A DNA stretch of 64,000 bases from Thalassolituus maritimus. Lineage in GTDB: Bacteria; Pseudomonadota; Gammaproteobacteria; Pseudomonadales; Oceanobacteraceae. Made by a program: the position numbers and the translations under genes. Location of the stretch: the NCBI GenBank assembly GCA_913019975.1, contig CAJWBH010000020.1, positions 1 through 64,000 on the forward strand, in the 5' to 3' direction. Under the pieces are notes generated by a model. It had not been told where the DNA came from. It saw only the letters and a list, made by a program, of their open reading frames with translations, and did no database searches. Positions 33,568 to 43,646 of the stretch are shown one piece after another. Positions within the stretch are counted from its first letter, which is position 1, and the number at the start of each line of letters is the position of its first letter.

Positions 33568-36504
33568 GTGACCAGACCGCTTTTTTCTGTCAGTCGTTTA
33601 GCGTTTCCCGACAATATTTCCTTCTCCCGCTGGGTTGTTATCCCTCTGGTCGCTGCGCTGGCAGCATGCAGTGATAATGACAGCAGCTCGTCTGTGACAA
33701 CCATCAATCTGGATGTGCAGGTTGGTCAGGAAGATTTCAATGAAGCCATGCTCAGACGGGTAACTGTCGACGAAACCGGTATGCCTTCAGAGGTGCAGCC
33801 GGGAGTTCTTAGCTTTGCCCGCTTCACGACGGATGATGAGGGTCAGGCCGTAGTCTCTGCCGATGGTACTGAAATCGTCTATCTCGATGTCTATGGGCGT
33901 GAAAATGTCGATGGCACGTCGACGACTCGACGCTGCCAGCTCGTTGATGGTTGCGGCTCTGTCGCTTTCGGTGCTCAGTACACAATTGTTGGTGCGCCTG
34001 GTTGGCGATCGGTTGCTGTTGGTATCGAGGATGGCCAGCGCATTCGAATCACGCCACTCACTGATCTGGCAGCTCAGCTCGCTTTCGATCGTGTATACAG
34101 TCAAGATTCTGGTACCCAGCAGGATGCAGGTTGGTTAGATACTGGTTTCTATTCTGTGTATTCGACACTTCAAGCCGAATCACAGGTTTCACGCTTGTTT
34201 GGTATCGATTCTATCCAGAGTCGGGAACCCGCAGACCTGACTCAAATAGAGGAGTGGCGGGGCGCTAACCAGGCAGAAGCACAATATTCAATTCGCTATG
34301 GTGCTCTTTTAGCCGCGTGGCAGTCCTATGAATTGTCCTATACATCAACGACAGATCTGCCATCTTTCGCTTCAGCGGTTGCTGCTGACCTGGTGGCAAA
34401 TGACGGCCAGTTGATGCAGCGCGGTGGAGCGCAGACTCTCGCTCTTTACGATCTTTATGACGCAGCCATCAGTAACCTGAATGATTTAAATGTCACGAAT
34501 TCAACCGTGTCTGGTTATGTTGCCAGTGTTGTTGCTCAACTACAGACGGAGCGCGATGCGTTTGTAGATGGGGACCTGACGTCGGTTGCACCGGCTTCTT
34601 TGAGCTCGCTGCTCGGTGACGAGCTGGAGGATTATCAGTTAGGCCTTCAGCGCACGAAAGCCTTTGTGCAGGAACTTCGCGACTACGGCAACAGCTTTTT
34701 CGAAGACGGTTACCGGGAGCAACTGGATAGCTACGCCGATCTGTTGAGGAGTGTTGGTGAAGACAATGCTGAAAATCTCGATGAAATCACAACCGCAGTG
34801 TCGGAAATCGCTGGTTTCTACCGGGATTGCTATCTCAACAGTGGCTGCCCATCAGTCAGCCCGGAGTGGGAGTGGTATCAGAGTCATACCTACTCTGCGC
34901 CTGTATTGACGCTTAACGGCGGTGATTTTGAAGTATCACAGGCCGTTGCGGACATTAATTTGCTTGATGAAGATGATGCTCCGACCAGTTCCCGCGCAAT
35001 AGATATTCTGATGACTGGGACTTTAGTTGCCAATGGTCTGCGTCTCGAGCTGGATCATACCTACAGTGATGACGAAATCAGCAGCCCAAGCGGTTTGCGT
35101 ATTTTCTATGAAAATACCGTGACGGTTCTTCAGGATGAGGTGTCTGCCCCGGCATTGGCCTACCAGATTCGTTGGACCGATTTCACCCTTTACGATGCAG
35201 GCGATGTTGGTAGCGCTAACGAAACTGAGCTTACCGGTGCATTCAGTATCCTGTACCAGGGCGTCGATGACCCTGACGGTGTCTCCGGGCGTCGTTTTAA
35301 TATCTCAGAAGTGGTTCTGAATAGTCGCATCTCTGATGTTTATGAAGACGATAACGGCACGGATTCAAACATTACGACGGTATTTCTCACGGCCAGTGCC
35401 AATCAGGCAGCAGATTATTACCCAGAGTCTGAGTTTGCTTCGTTCAATGCATTCTTTGAGCGGGCACCCCTTTACCCTGAAGGGACAGTTGCTAGTGGGC
35501 TGGTTCAGTACCGTACTGGTACGCAAACCGTAAACGGGCGCGAGACTCAATATCTGGACTATTTCGTTGAAGGTGGGGACGATTACCGTTATCGATTCTA
35601 CCCAACGGTACAGCGCGAAGACGTCAGTGATATCGATGGTGATGGTGATACCGAAGAACTAATTGCTACGCATGATTATGAAGCGTGTTTACTGAGCGGT
35701 ACTGCTGAGTCGCCAGTGATTGAGCGTTGCCAGCCGAAGCAGCGGTTAAATGCTGAACAGGATCTGCAGAATGCGGTGAATGAGTTGTGGCAGATTGGCG
35801 TTTTCTCCCGCCCGGAAGTACCGGGGCAGGGTGTGTACTTCGTTGAATTCCCAGTTGAAGCTGCCGATGATCAAGGGTGCCTGACACTTTCTCCGTTGCC
35901 GACATCTCTATCTTCATTGGACGGCACCTTGTACAGAAGCGCGCAATTGGGCCTGTCGAATGCACGTTTTACCAGTGAAGTCGTGCTCGACTACTCAACG
36001 GCGACTGAACCGAAAACGCTTGTCGATATTCAGGTGACAGCCCCATACAGTGAACAGGTTGATGTGTCGCTTTCAGTGTCACATGACTATACGAGCGTCA
36101 ATACTACGGGTCTCTATCAGGGCGTGGGCGCTGACCTTGATCGTCTGATTTTCGATTTCAGTACTGAGAGCGGTACGGTTGAAGCCACGAGCCTGTCTGT
36201 ATTTAAAGACGGTGTTGAACTCTCTCTCGCTGATGGCTCAACCGACACGGTGGACAGCGAAATTATCCTGGGCAGCAACCTTGATTTGGTCGATGGTGCA
36301 CCGGTTTATCGTTATATCGTCGGTGATGATGGCGAGTACCGTCGCTGTGTTGTGTCAAACACGGCCGAGCCTTCGTTCAGTCGCGATCCTCAGGAAGCCG
36401 TCTACGTGCTGAATTATCGCGATAAGGTTTACGGAAAAATTGTCTATGAAAGCGGTGTCTGGATCATCCGTTATATCGATGGCACCTGGGAGTCACTGAA
36501 CTGA
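33568..36504 (+). CDS. Very large lipoprotein of unknown function (paralogue A)
   Basis: 978 residues from a GTG preceded by GAGG. A lipoprotein signal ends in the lipobox LAAC (C34), followed by a Ser/Asp-rich linker; no Asp at +2, so outer-membrane sorting is expected. The rest is predicted periplasmic or surface-exposed, acidic and beta-rich with one helical section (about 280-430). It is paralogous along its length to the lipoprotein at 39418: shared landmarks are RCQLVDGCGSVAFG, SQVSRLFGIDSI, YSIRYGALLAAW, a DIDGDGDTEE calcium-loop-like motif, FSRPEVPGQGVYFVEF and a C-terminal YIDGTW. No known domain recognised. Confidence 0.85.
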   Translation: MTRPLFSVSRLAFPDNISFSRWVVIPLVAALAACSDNDSSSSVTTINLDVQVGQEDFNEAMLRRVTVDETGMPSEVQPGVLSFARFTTDDEGQAVVSADGTEIVYLDVYGRENVDGTSTTRRCQLVDGCGSVAFGAQYTIVGAPGWRSVAVGIEDGQRIRITPLTDLAAQLAFDRVYSQDSGTQQDAGWLDTGFYSVYSTLQAESQVSRLFGIDSIQSREPADLTQIEEWRGANQAEAQYSIRYGALLAAWQSYELSYTSTTDLPSFASAVAADLVANDGQLMQRGGAQTLALYDLYDAAISNLNDLNVTNSTVSGYVASVVAQLQTERDAFVDGDLTSVAPASLSSLLGDELEDYQLGLQRTKAFVQELRDYGNSFFEDGYREQLDSYADLLRSVGEDNAENLDEITTAVSEIAGFYRDCYLNSGCPSVSPEWEWYQSHTYSAPVLTLNGGDFEVSQAVADINLLDEDDAPTSSRAIDILMTGTLVANGLRLELDHTYSDDEISSPSGLRIFYENTVTVLQDEVSAPALAYQIRWTDFTLYDAGDVGSANETELTGAFSILYQGVDDPDGVSGRRFNISEVVLNSRISDVYEDDNGTDSNITTVFLTASANQAADYYPESEFASFNAFFERAPLYPEGTVASGLVQYRTGTQTVNGRETQYLDYFVEGGDDYRYRFYPTVQREDVSDIDGDGDTEELIATHDYEACLLSGTAESPVIERCQPKQRLNAEQDLQNAVNELWQIGVFSRPEVPGQGVYFVEFPVEAADDQGCLTLSPLPTSLSSLDGTLYRSAQLGLSNARFTSEVVLDYSTATEPKTLVDIQVTAPYSEQVDVSLSVSHDYTSVNTTGLYQGVGADLDRLIFDFSTESGTVEATSLSVFKDGVELSLADGSTDTVDSEIILGSNLDLVDGAPVYRYIVGDDGEYRRCVVSNTAEPSFSRDPQEAVYVLNYRDKVYGKIVYESGVWIIRYIDGTWESLN

Positions 36505-36511
36505 TTCTGCA

Positions 36512-36532
36512 AGCACCGGCAGCGCCGGTGCT
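36512..36532 (+). terminator. Weak hairpin after the first large lipoprotein gene
   Basis: AGCACCGGC pairs perfectly with GCCGGTGCT around AGC but no T-tract follows, so it may be an mRNA-end stabiliser or a weak terminator. Confidence 0.45.
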
Positions 36533-36552
36533 ATTGGGGTTCCCGTGTTGAA

Positions 36553-36771
36553 TCAGAGTGTTCCGTAGGAGATAGGAAGCTGTATATTCACCCGTGTATT
36601 GGGATTGTATCCGTTGCGCGGGCGCTTCCAGCCGGTCTCCCCACTAATTCCTTCTTTAATGCGGTGAATCTTTCCGCCGCTCGTGAGGTAAGCCTGTACG
36701 TCAGCTTCCAGTTGCTGACGAAGCTCTTCGGGACTTGCTTTACGTCTATCTGCACCTTTCTTCGAAGCCAT
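36553..36771 (-). CDS. Small basic conserved-looking protein
   Basis: 72 residues with a Lys/Arg-rich N-terminus (MASKKGADRRKASPEELR), a helix (QQLEADVQAYLTSGGKIHRI) and a polar tail rich in Asn and Pro. No membrane span. The segment YLTSGGKIHRI recalls small proteins of unknown role common in marine gammaproteobacteria, from memory. It converges on the lipoprotein gene and diverges from glcB. Confidence 0.65.
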   Translation of the reverse strand: MASKKGADRRKASPEELRQQLEADVQAYLTSGGKIHRIKEGISGETGWKRPRNGYNPNTRVNIQLPISYGTL

Positions 36772-37022
36772 ATCGGTTCTCCTGTGCGCCGCGTCAGATC
36801 TGGTTGTAAGTCAGACTGCTAACGGCAGAGTCAATGTCAGTTACTTCGGGTGCGGCCAAGCTCCTGGGTCATTATAAACACCTTGTATATTGTATGTATA
36901 GGTTTTGTATTGCTTTTGGCAGGCAATGGTATGGAGGTTTTTGAGGGGCTGCCCGGGAATATCTGGCACGGAGTCGGAGAGGGGGGCTGCGATACGTGGT
37001 CGCGATACGAAAACAGTTGCGT

Positions 37023-37028
37023 TATACT
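37023..37028 (+). promoter_or_regulatory. glcB: Possible -10 element of glcB
   Basis: TATACT followed by CCCGG, 76 bases before the start codon. The -35 region is not recognisable. The 333-base gap 36772-37104 holds this element and the leader; I see no gene in it. Confidence 0.3.
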
Positions 37029-37104
37029 CCCGGCCCTGAAATTTCACCGGTCTAAGATGCAGCCGTACATTTGGCTGTGTCCCCAAAAGAGTTGAGGCTA
37101 AACA

Positions 37105-39279
37105 ATGACAGAATACGTTCAGAAGGGTGGACTCCAGATCGCCCAGGAGCTGTACGATTTCATCAATGACAAAGCAATGCCAGGCACTGGTATTGAACAG
37201 GATGCGTTCTGGGCGAGCTTTGATGCTATTGCCAATGAACTGGCTCCAAAGAACAAGGCGCTGCTGGCTAAGCGTGATGATCTGCAGGCCAAAATCGATG
37301 CTTACCACACTGAGCGTAAAGGTCAGGCTCACAACGCTGCAGAATACAAAGCGTTCCTGCAGGAAATCGGTTACCTGCTGCCAGAAGGCGAAGACTTCGA
37401 AGCAACTACCGCAAACGTCGAGCCAGAGATCGGCCAGATGGCTGGTCCTCAGCTGGTAGTACCGGTTATGAATGCTCGTTTCGCTCTGAACGCTGCGAAC
37501 GCTCGTTGGGGCTCACTGTACGATGCTCTTTACGGCACTAACGTCATTTCTGAAGAAGACGGTGCTGAGAAAGGTCAGGGCTACAACAAAGTACGTGGTG
37601 ACAAAGTTATCGCTTATGCGCGTAACTTCCTGAACGAATCAGCCCCACTGGCGGCTGGCGATCACGCTGACAGCACTAAGTACGCTATCGACGCAGGTAA
37701 ACTGGTCGTTACGCTGAAAGACGGCAGCACTACCAGCCTGAAAGATGCTTCTCAGCTGGTTGGCTTTAAAGGCGAAATGGCTGCACCAGAAGCGATTCTG
37801 CTGGTTAACAACGGCCTGCACTTCGAAATTCAGATCGACGCAACCAGCCCAATCGGTTCAACCGACGCTGCTGGCGTAAAAGACGTTCTGATGGAAGCGG
37901 CACTGACCACCATTATGGACTGTGAAGACTCTGTTGCTGCTGTTGATGCAGAAGACAAAGTCGTGACCTACGGTAACTGGCTCGGCCTGATGAAGGGTGA
38001 CCTGGCGGAAGACGTAACCAAGGGCGGCAAGACTTTCACCCGTACTATGAACCCAGACCGTGAGTACACTGGCCTGAACGGTGAAACCGTTAAGCTGAAA
38101 GGTCGCTCAATGCTGTTCGTTCGTAACGTGGGTCACCTGATGACTAACCCTGCGATCCTGCTGGCCGATGGCAGCGAGATCCCAGAAGGCATCATGGACG
38201 GCATGATGACTACCCTGATCGCTATGCACGATCTGAAGGGTAACTCCCCGTTCCAGAACTCGACTACCGGTTCTGTCAACATCGTTAAGCCTAAGATGCA
38301 CGGCCCAGAAGAAGTGGCATTCGCCAACGAACTGTTCGGTCGCATCGAAGACGCACTGGGTCTGCCACGCTTCACTATGAAGATGGGGATCATGGACGAA
38401 GAGCGTCGCACCACGGTTAACCTGAAAGAATGTATCCGTTCTGCGAAAGACCGTGTTGTATTCATCAACACTGGCTTCCTGGACCGTACTGGTGACGAAA
38501 TCCACACGTCTATGCTGGCAGGTCCGTTTGTACCTAAGACTGTCATGAAGCAGCAGACCTGGATCAACGCCTACGAAAACTGGAACGTTGATACTGGTCT
38601 GGAAACAGGTCTGCAGGGCCGTTCACAGATCGGTAAAGGCATGTGGCCTATCCCTGATGAGATGGGCATGATGATGGAGCAGAAGATCGGCCATCCTAAG
38701 TCTGGCGCGAACACCGCATGGGTTCCATCTCCGACTGCCGCTACTCTGCACGCGATGCACTATCACCAGGTAGACGTATTCGCTGTTCAGAACGAACTGA
38801 AGAGCCGTGAGCACGCGTCTGTTGACGACATCCTGAGCATCCCTCTGATGACCGCTGAAGAAGCTTCAGCTCTGACTGAAGAACAGATTCAGAAGGAAAT
38901 CGACAACAACTGTCAGGGTATCCTGGGTTACGTTGTTCGCTGGGTTGATGCAGGTGTTGGTTGTTCTAAAGTGCCAGACATCAACAACGTTGGCCTGATG
39001 GAAGACCGCGCAACGCTGCGTATCTCTTCTCAGCACGTTGCTAACTGGCTGGAACACGGTATCTGTACCCGCGAACAGGTTGAAGACAGCCTGAAGCGCA
39101 TGGCTGCGGTTGTTGATGGTCAGAATGCGGGTGACGCTTCTTATATCAATATGGCGCCAGGCTTCGACACTATCGCGTTTAAAGCGGCGTCTGACCTGAT
39201 CTTCAAAGGTAAAGAGCAGCCAAGTGGTTATACCGAGCCGCTGCTGCACGCATACCGTCTGAAGTTCAAAGCTCAGTAA
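37105..39279 (+). CDS. glcB: Malate synthase G
   Basis: Condenses glyoxylate with acetyl-CoA to malate, the second step of the glyoxylate shunt needed for growth on acetate, fatty acids or alkanes. 724 residues, the monomeric G isoform with its inserted alpha/beta domain. Catalytic motifs include [44 protein letters not shown] and GQSQIG-type [10 protein letters not shown] near residue 510, with the conserved cysteine region [19 protein letters not shown]. Codon use is strongly biased like acnB. It is a single-gene unit inserted between two paralogous lipoprotein genes. Confidence 0.97.
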   Translation: MTEYVQKGGLQIAQELYDFINDKAMPGTGIEQDAFWASFDAIANELAPKNKALLAKRDDLQAKIDAYHTERKGQAHNAAEYKAFLQEIGYLLPEGEDFEATTANVEPEIGQMAGPQLVVPVMNARFALNAANARWGSLYDALYGTNVISEEDGAEKGQGYNKVRGDKVIAYARNFLNESAPLAAGDHADSTKYAIDAGKLVVTLKDGSTTSLKDASQLVGFKGEMAAPEAILLVNNGLHFEIQIDATSPIGSTDAAGVKDVLMEAALTTIMDCEDSVAAVDAEDKVVTYGNWLGLMKGDLAEDVTKGGKTFTRTMNPDREYTGLNGETVKLKGRSMLFVRNVGHLMTNPAILLADGSEIPEGIMDGMMTTLIAMHDLKGNSPFQNSTTGSVNIVKPKMHGPEEVAFANELFGRIEDALGLPRFTMKMGIMDEERRTTVNLKECIRSAKDRVVFINTGFLDRTGDEIHTSMLAGPFVPKTVMKQQTWINAYENWNVDTGLETGLQGRSQIGKGMWPIPDEMGMMMEQKIGHPKSGANTAWVPSPTAATLHAMHYHQVDVFAVQNELKSREHASVDDILSIPLMTAEEASALTEEQIQKEIDNNCQGILGYVVRWVDAGVGCSKVPDINNVGLMEDRATLRISSQHVANWLEHGICTREQVEDSLKRMAAVVDGQNAGDASYINMAPGFDTIAFKAASDLIFKGKEQPSGYTEPLLHAYRLKFKAQ

Positions 39280-39296
39280 GTAGCGTCAAGCACTGT

Positions 39297-39325
39297 AAAA
39301 AACCCGGCAAATGCCGGGTTTTTTT
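39297..39325 (+). terminator. glcB: Terminator of glcB
   Basis: AAAAAACCCGGC pairs with GCCGGGTTTTTT around AAAT. Confidence 0.95.
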
Positions 39326-39417
39326 GTGTAAAGGGGCAGTAAAACACCTGTCTGAGAGCTATCCTGTGCCTACTCCAAACGTAGAATGACATAGAACAGA
39401 ATAAGAGTAATAAGAAG

Positions 39418-42400
39418 ATGGTTCATAAGCTTACCTCAGTAATCCTTATCGGCGTGCTCCTTCAGGCCTGTTCAGGGAACTCCAGTTCTACCCGCACCGT
39501 CAGCGGTGAAGAGGAGACTTATGGTATTAGCGGTCGAATAGGGACGGCGACCTGGGGTAGCCGAATCAGTGCAACACCGATCAACTATGAGGGTGGCCCG
39601 ACGCTCATAGAAAACGATAGCGGTAATCTTGTATACGATGGTGCAGCTTCGCAGTCTTCTCAAACGGGTACTTACGAGCTGACGGCAGAGGCCGAAGACG
39701 TATCAGGATCGTTTATCTTTATCGCGAATACGGACAACGGGGATGTGTTCTATCGCTGTGAGCGAGTACAGGGGTGCGACTCGCTCGCTTACGGGAAATA
39801 TGTTCCGCTTCCAGATGATCTGGATGTCCGGGCTGGCGTCGGTGAATTGCTCGACGGCATGACGGTCAATGTCAACTGGATTACTGATATTGCAAGCAGT
39901 ATGGCCAGAACGGTTTATATCGACGCAGTCACGAACGGCCTTTCTGCAGACGACCGGGCGGACATCAATCAGGCTGTGTTGGATGACATCGAGAAAGCGA
40001 AAACAGGTGTGTATAACCAATACACGATGGAGTTGGCCAATCTTCATGTCTCTGAGCTCTTCGGTCTGACGGATATTATTTCGTCGCCTGTAGTTGCCCC
40101 CAGTCAGATTACGCAAGTTGAGACAGTTTCAGGTGACGCTCTGGTCGAAGGGGTCTATTACGGTGCGTTAATTGCTGCTTTGCCGTATCTCGCTGATTCG
40201 GCTAACACCGACTTCGTAACGAAACTGGGTGAAATTACCGGTGATGTAATTGATCGGCGCGGGCAGTTGTTGGAGAAAAAAAGTAACGCCTCGGATGTTG
40301 TAACTAAGTTCAAGATTTTCTCTGCGGCCAGCACAATACTCCGGGATAACATCAATTACTTTAACGGGCTTGGTGCCAGAGTCCCTGCTGGTGCAGTCAC
40401 AGCTCTCGAACGGCTCGACGGCGTCGCAGCCTCTATGAGAGAGGACGTTGAAACATCGGTAGATGTCGATGTGCCAGCCAGGTTAGCGGGTTGGCGTACT
40501 GCAATAGAAAACAGCAAATATTTTCTGACGGACCTTACTGCGGCAGTGAAGAATTTCTGGGGCTATGATGAAAATCAGCCCAGCTTCATCGATCCTGTTC
40601 ATGGACGTCGCGTTGATTCATATTATCTGGCGCATGAAACAGCGCTGAACACAGTGGCAGACCTGGCATTTGGGCCTACTGGTGTTCTCAATGAAATATT
40701 GGAAGGTGCTGAGATCCTTGCTCGTTGTGAGTTCGGAGAGGGTGATTGCACCCCGCCAGTGGGGTTCGCCATCGAAACTGATGAGAGCGATTCGGCAGGG
40801 CTTCCTAGTGACCGTGTACTTATTGACGGTTCACTTCGGCTTGTTATGCGCCCGATTGAAACCACGGATGCGGATGCCGGGCTCTATAATGTGTTTGATT
40901 TCGAAATAGAGTCGGCTGATAACCCTGATGAGGGGGTTGATGCTATTCCAGCCGAAATTAAGAATGCTTTGGCACTAGGTAATGGTAAAAAGCTTTACTG
41001 GTACACGGAGGCCATCTCTGACGGAAGCATCACTACTCGTCCTTATGTTCGGGTGTTTTATGAGGATAGCTACGCGTCGCCTCCTGCTGGATCATTTCTG
41101 GATGACTCAGATCCTTCACACGTTGCGCCAACGCAGATTGCGATTGTCTGGCCGTTGGTCAGGTTTGAAGGCAATATCGATGGCGCCCAGGCGGGCGATA
41201 ATGGTGAACATGAATTCAACGCGCTCATTGAGGCCAACCTGGTAGGGGTCAAAGACCCGCTCGATGATGCCTCCCAGACCAGGTATAACCCAGTTACATT
41301 TGTCGTCCGTGCAAGGTCCACGCTGGAACCGGATGCAGAAAACAGGACTGATCTGAACGTTCAGCTCAGAACGACGAATTCTTCATCGTATTACCCAACC
41401 AGTAAATGGCCTGCTACCCATGAGTTTTTCCTTGGGCGTCCAGATGCTCCGACGGAAATTACAGATCTCGTTGAAAGCCTGTATCGCGACCAGACCGTCT
41501 TATCGGATGGTCGGGTTATAGAATATTTTGATGAAGAGCTTCGTGGGAGGGACTTCATTAGTCGGATCAAGTTGTACCCCTACGACTCTAGTACCAATAC
41601 GACCCGTTCCGAATCCTGTAACGTATCCTGGGTGGATGTCGATATGGACGGGGATGATGAAAGAGTTGAGCAGAGTTGCGATACAGTTATTGAGCTGGCC
41701 GGAGAAGTAACCCTTGATGAGCTTCTCGAGAGAAATTTCGAAAATAATGTTTTATCCAGATACAGCGTGCCTGGCAACGGGATATATGAAATCGATTTGT
41801 CTACGTCTGCAATTGTATCTGGTACTGAGTATCAGGGTCTGACAGAAGGCGTAGAGTATGGGCCGTTCAGCGGTACCTTCTATGATGATATAGAGCTGGG
41901 GATAGATCGTCTTACTGCCGTTGCAGAAAGTTACCTCAAAGACCCAGAAGACGAAGCGCTGATTCCTGTTATCTTCGAGCTAGCGCTTGAACGACAGGTT
42001 GAGGACGAGTTCGCATTGAGTGCCTCGTACGGCTTCGGCTCCGAGGAAACTTATGAAAATATCAGCAACCAGTTAGGTGTTGTTGCTGGCGGAGATGCAC
42101 AGGGCTTTTATCTCGAATTGGCCGTCTCGGAAGAGCAGATCAGTGATGGGGAAGGCGGACTGAAAACCATCGAAGTCGAACGTGGTTACTGGTTGATTTC
42201 CCGCTCAAACGTATCTATGGGTGGTACTGATCAATCGGTTCTTGCTCAAATAGCTACTCGTACGGAATACACGCAAGGCAACGATGAAACGGCCTGCGGC
42301 TTTAACGACCGCGATAAATTGTCAGCAGCAGCGCCAACAGATGCAGATTCAAATGATGGCTGCGAAGCAGTCGCCTATCTGACGGTACGTGGTGCACTCG

Positions 42401-42480
42401 TAGGCACAATTCGCGAAGAGCGCGAGAACGTATTTGTCGCCCGTTTCGTTGATGGCACCTGGATGATTATTGGTGATTAA
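39418..42480 (+). CDS. Very large lipoprotein of unknown function (paralogue B)
   Basis: 1020 residues. A short lipoprotein signal ends in LQAC (C18) with Ser at +2, so outer-membrane localisation is expected. It shares the plan of the lipoprotein at 33568: YRCERVQGCDSLAYG, NLHVSELFGLTDI, EGVYYGALIAAL, a DVDMDGDDERVE calcium-loop-like motif, SRYSVPGNGIYEIDL and a C-terminal FVDGTW. The middle (about 190-410) is helical and the rest beta-rich and acidic. The 3' end overlaps the start of the beta-barrel gene, so the two are probably made together. Codon use is less biased than in glcB. Confidence 0.85.
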   Translation: MVHKLTSVILIGVLLQACSGNSSSTRTVSGEEETYGISGRIGTATWGSRISATPINYEGGPTLIENDSGNLVYDGAASQSSQTGTYELTAEAEDVSGSFIFIANTDNGDVFYRCERVQGCDSLAYGKYVPLPDDLDVRAGVGELLDGMTVNVNWITDIASSMARTVYIDAVTNGLSADDRADINQAVLDDIEKAKTGVYNQYTMELANLHVSELFGLTDIISSPVVAPSQITQVETVSGDALVEGVYYGALIAALPYLADSANTDFVTKLGEITGDVIDRRGQLLEKKSNASDVVTKFKIFSAASTILRDNINYFNGLGARVPAGAVTALERLDGVAASMREDVETSVDVDVPARLAGWRTAIENSKYFLTDLTAAVKNFWGYDENQPSFIDPVHGRRVDSYYLAHETALNTVADLAFGPTGVLNEILEGAEILARCEFGEGDCTPPVGFAIETDESDSAGLPSDRVLIDGSLRLVMRPIETTDADAGLYNVFDFEIESADNPDEGVDAIPAEIKNALALGNGKKLYWYTEAISDGSITTRPYVRVFYEDSYASPPAGSFLDDSDPSHVAPTQIAIVWPLVRFEGNIDGAQAGDNGEHEFNALIEANLVGVKDPLDDASQTRYNPVTFVVRARSTLEPDAENRTDLNVQLRTTNSSSYYPTSKWPATHEFFLGRPDAPTEITDLVESLYRDQTVLSDGRVIEYFDEELRGRDFISRIKLYPYDSSTNTTRSESCNVSWVDVDMDGDDERVEQSCDTVIELAGEVTLDELLERNFENNVLSRYSVPGNGIYEIDLSTSAIVSGTEYQGLTEGVEYGPFSGTFYDDIELGIDRLTAVAESYLKDPEDEALIPVIFELALERQVEDEFALSASYGFGSEETYENISNQLGVVAGGDAQGFYLELAVSEEQISDGEGGLKTIEVERGYWLISRSNVSMGGTDQSVLAQIATRTEYTQGNDETACGFNDRDKLSAAAPTDADSNDGCEAVAYLTVRGALVGTIREERENVFVARFVDGTWMIIGD

Positions 42481-43558
42481 GAAGGTCATACTGCTGTCTT
42501 CTGCTATCGCAATAGCGAATATTGCTGATGCGACAGCAGGGCAGTCTGAGGAGCACTTAGGCGAGGTCCGCTTCGCGTTGTCCGCTGAGGCAAGCTCTGA
42601 GCCCGTTCCGATTGATCAGATGATCGAAGGCTGGGAGCAGGACGCTGATACCGGCGAGTACGCGTATGCGGATATGAGTCTCGCAGCATCGGCGTCTTAC
42701 CGGAACTTCACGTTGAATGCGGAGCGTCGCTGGTTCTATTCTCTTAAGTTTTCTCCTGACACAACAGCGGTCTACCTGGACGCCGAGTTTGGAATAGAAA
42801 CCCAGCAGGATAGAGACCTTAATCTGGTGGCCAAGGTATTTCAGGCTCGCGGTATTGGTGGTTCCTATCACTTTGAGGGTAAGAACTGGACGGTGTCACC
42901 CGCTTTTATGGTGTACAAGCTGATTCATTATCAGTTTGGTTCGTTTGTTGGGAGAAGCTTTGCTGACGAGGGCTCTAATTTCTCGGCAAGCCTGTCGTAC
43001 TATTTTGACGAGTATCGCTTTCCTTCTTTCGATACGCTTCCTGAATATGAAGACCCGCAAGGCACTGCATCTCAGGAGTGGTTTGGTTACAGTGCATCTC
43101 TTTCAGGAACCTGGGCCCCCACGGATGAGCTGGAACTTGCTCTGCAAGTGAAAGATCTCTGGAATCTTCTCGATATGGGTAACTCAGGACATCGTTCTAT
43201 ATGCGCAGAAGTCGGTGAAGTTACTAATCCAGTCTGTTCGAGTGGAGGAGCTGCCAGTGGCGACGATAACCCGCAGACACTGGAAACATCGATTAAGTCT
43301 ACCGTAATCGCGAACGGGGTTTATAAGCCGCTCGATGTATACGTTCAGTACTACTGGCATGACGTTTACCGGAACCTATCTGTCGAAAAACGATATCCTT
43401 TTGGTAATGGTGAGGTGGGTATTGTTGGAACGTCGAAGCGTCAGCTCGGTGCTGCTATATACTGGCGGGGGCTCTCAGCCAGCTACATCGTAGATGATCT
43501 TAATATCAAACAAGTCCGCGATGCCCGTATAGGGTTGTCGTATCAGTATCGCTGGTAA
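42473..43558 (+). CDS. Outer-membrane beta-barrel protein coupled to the lipoprotein
   Basis: About 361 residues. The start lies inside the end of the lipoprotein gene: GTG at 42473 (or TTG at 42470) overlaps its stop by 8-11 bases. A Sec signal peptide (IKKVILLSSAIAIANIADATAG) is followed by alternating strands rich in Tyr, Trp and Phe (LTLNAERRWFYSLKF-like pattern), and the last strand ends in YQYRW with the terminal aromatic residue recognised by the Bam machinery. By length about 12-14 strands are possible. Family not recognised. The coupling suggests that the lipoprotein and the barrel work as one complex. Confidence 0.8.
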   Translation: MIKKVILLSSAIAIANIADATAGQSEEHLGEVRFALSAEASSEPVPIDQMIEGWEQDADTGEYAYADMSLAASASYRNFTLNAERRWFYSLKFSPDTTAVYLDAEFGIETQQDRDLNLVAKVFQARGIGGSYHFEGKNWTVSPAFMVYKLIHYQFGSFVGRSFADEGSNFSASLSYYFDEYRFPSFDTLPEYEDPQGTASQEWFGYSASLSGTWAPTDELELALQVKDLWNLLDMGNSGHRSICAEVGEVTNPVCSSGGAASGDDNPQTLETSIKSTVIANGVYKPLDVYVQYYWHDVYRNLSVEKRYPFGNGEVGIVGTSKRQLGAAIYWRGLSASYIVDDLNIKQVRDARIGLSYQYRW

Positions 43559-43646
43559 GCTGATGCCGGCGATTTCAGGCTAAGTCACCACTGCGTCAGA
43601 CGTGCAATTCCGGTATCATGCCGGCATCAATCAGACAGGATGCAGC

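Noticed and set aside
36850-37095. 81-codon frame just before glcB
   Set aside because: It covers the glcB leader and candidate promoter, has no ribosome binding site and encodes no recognisable protein.
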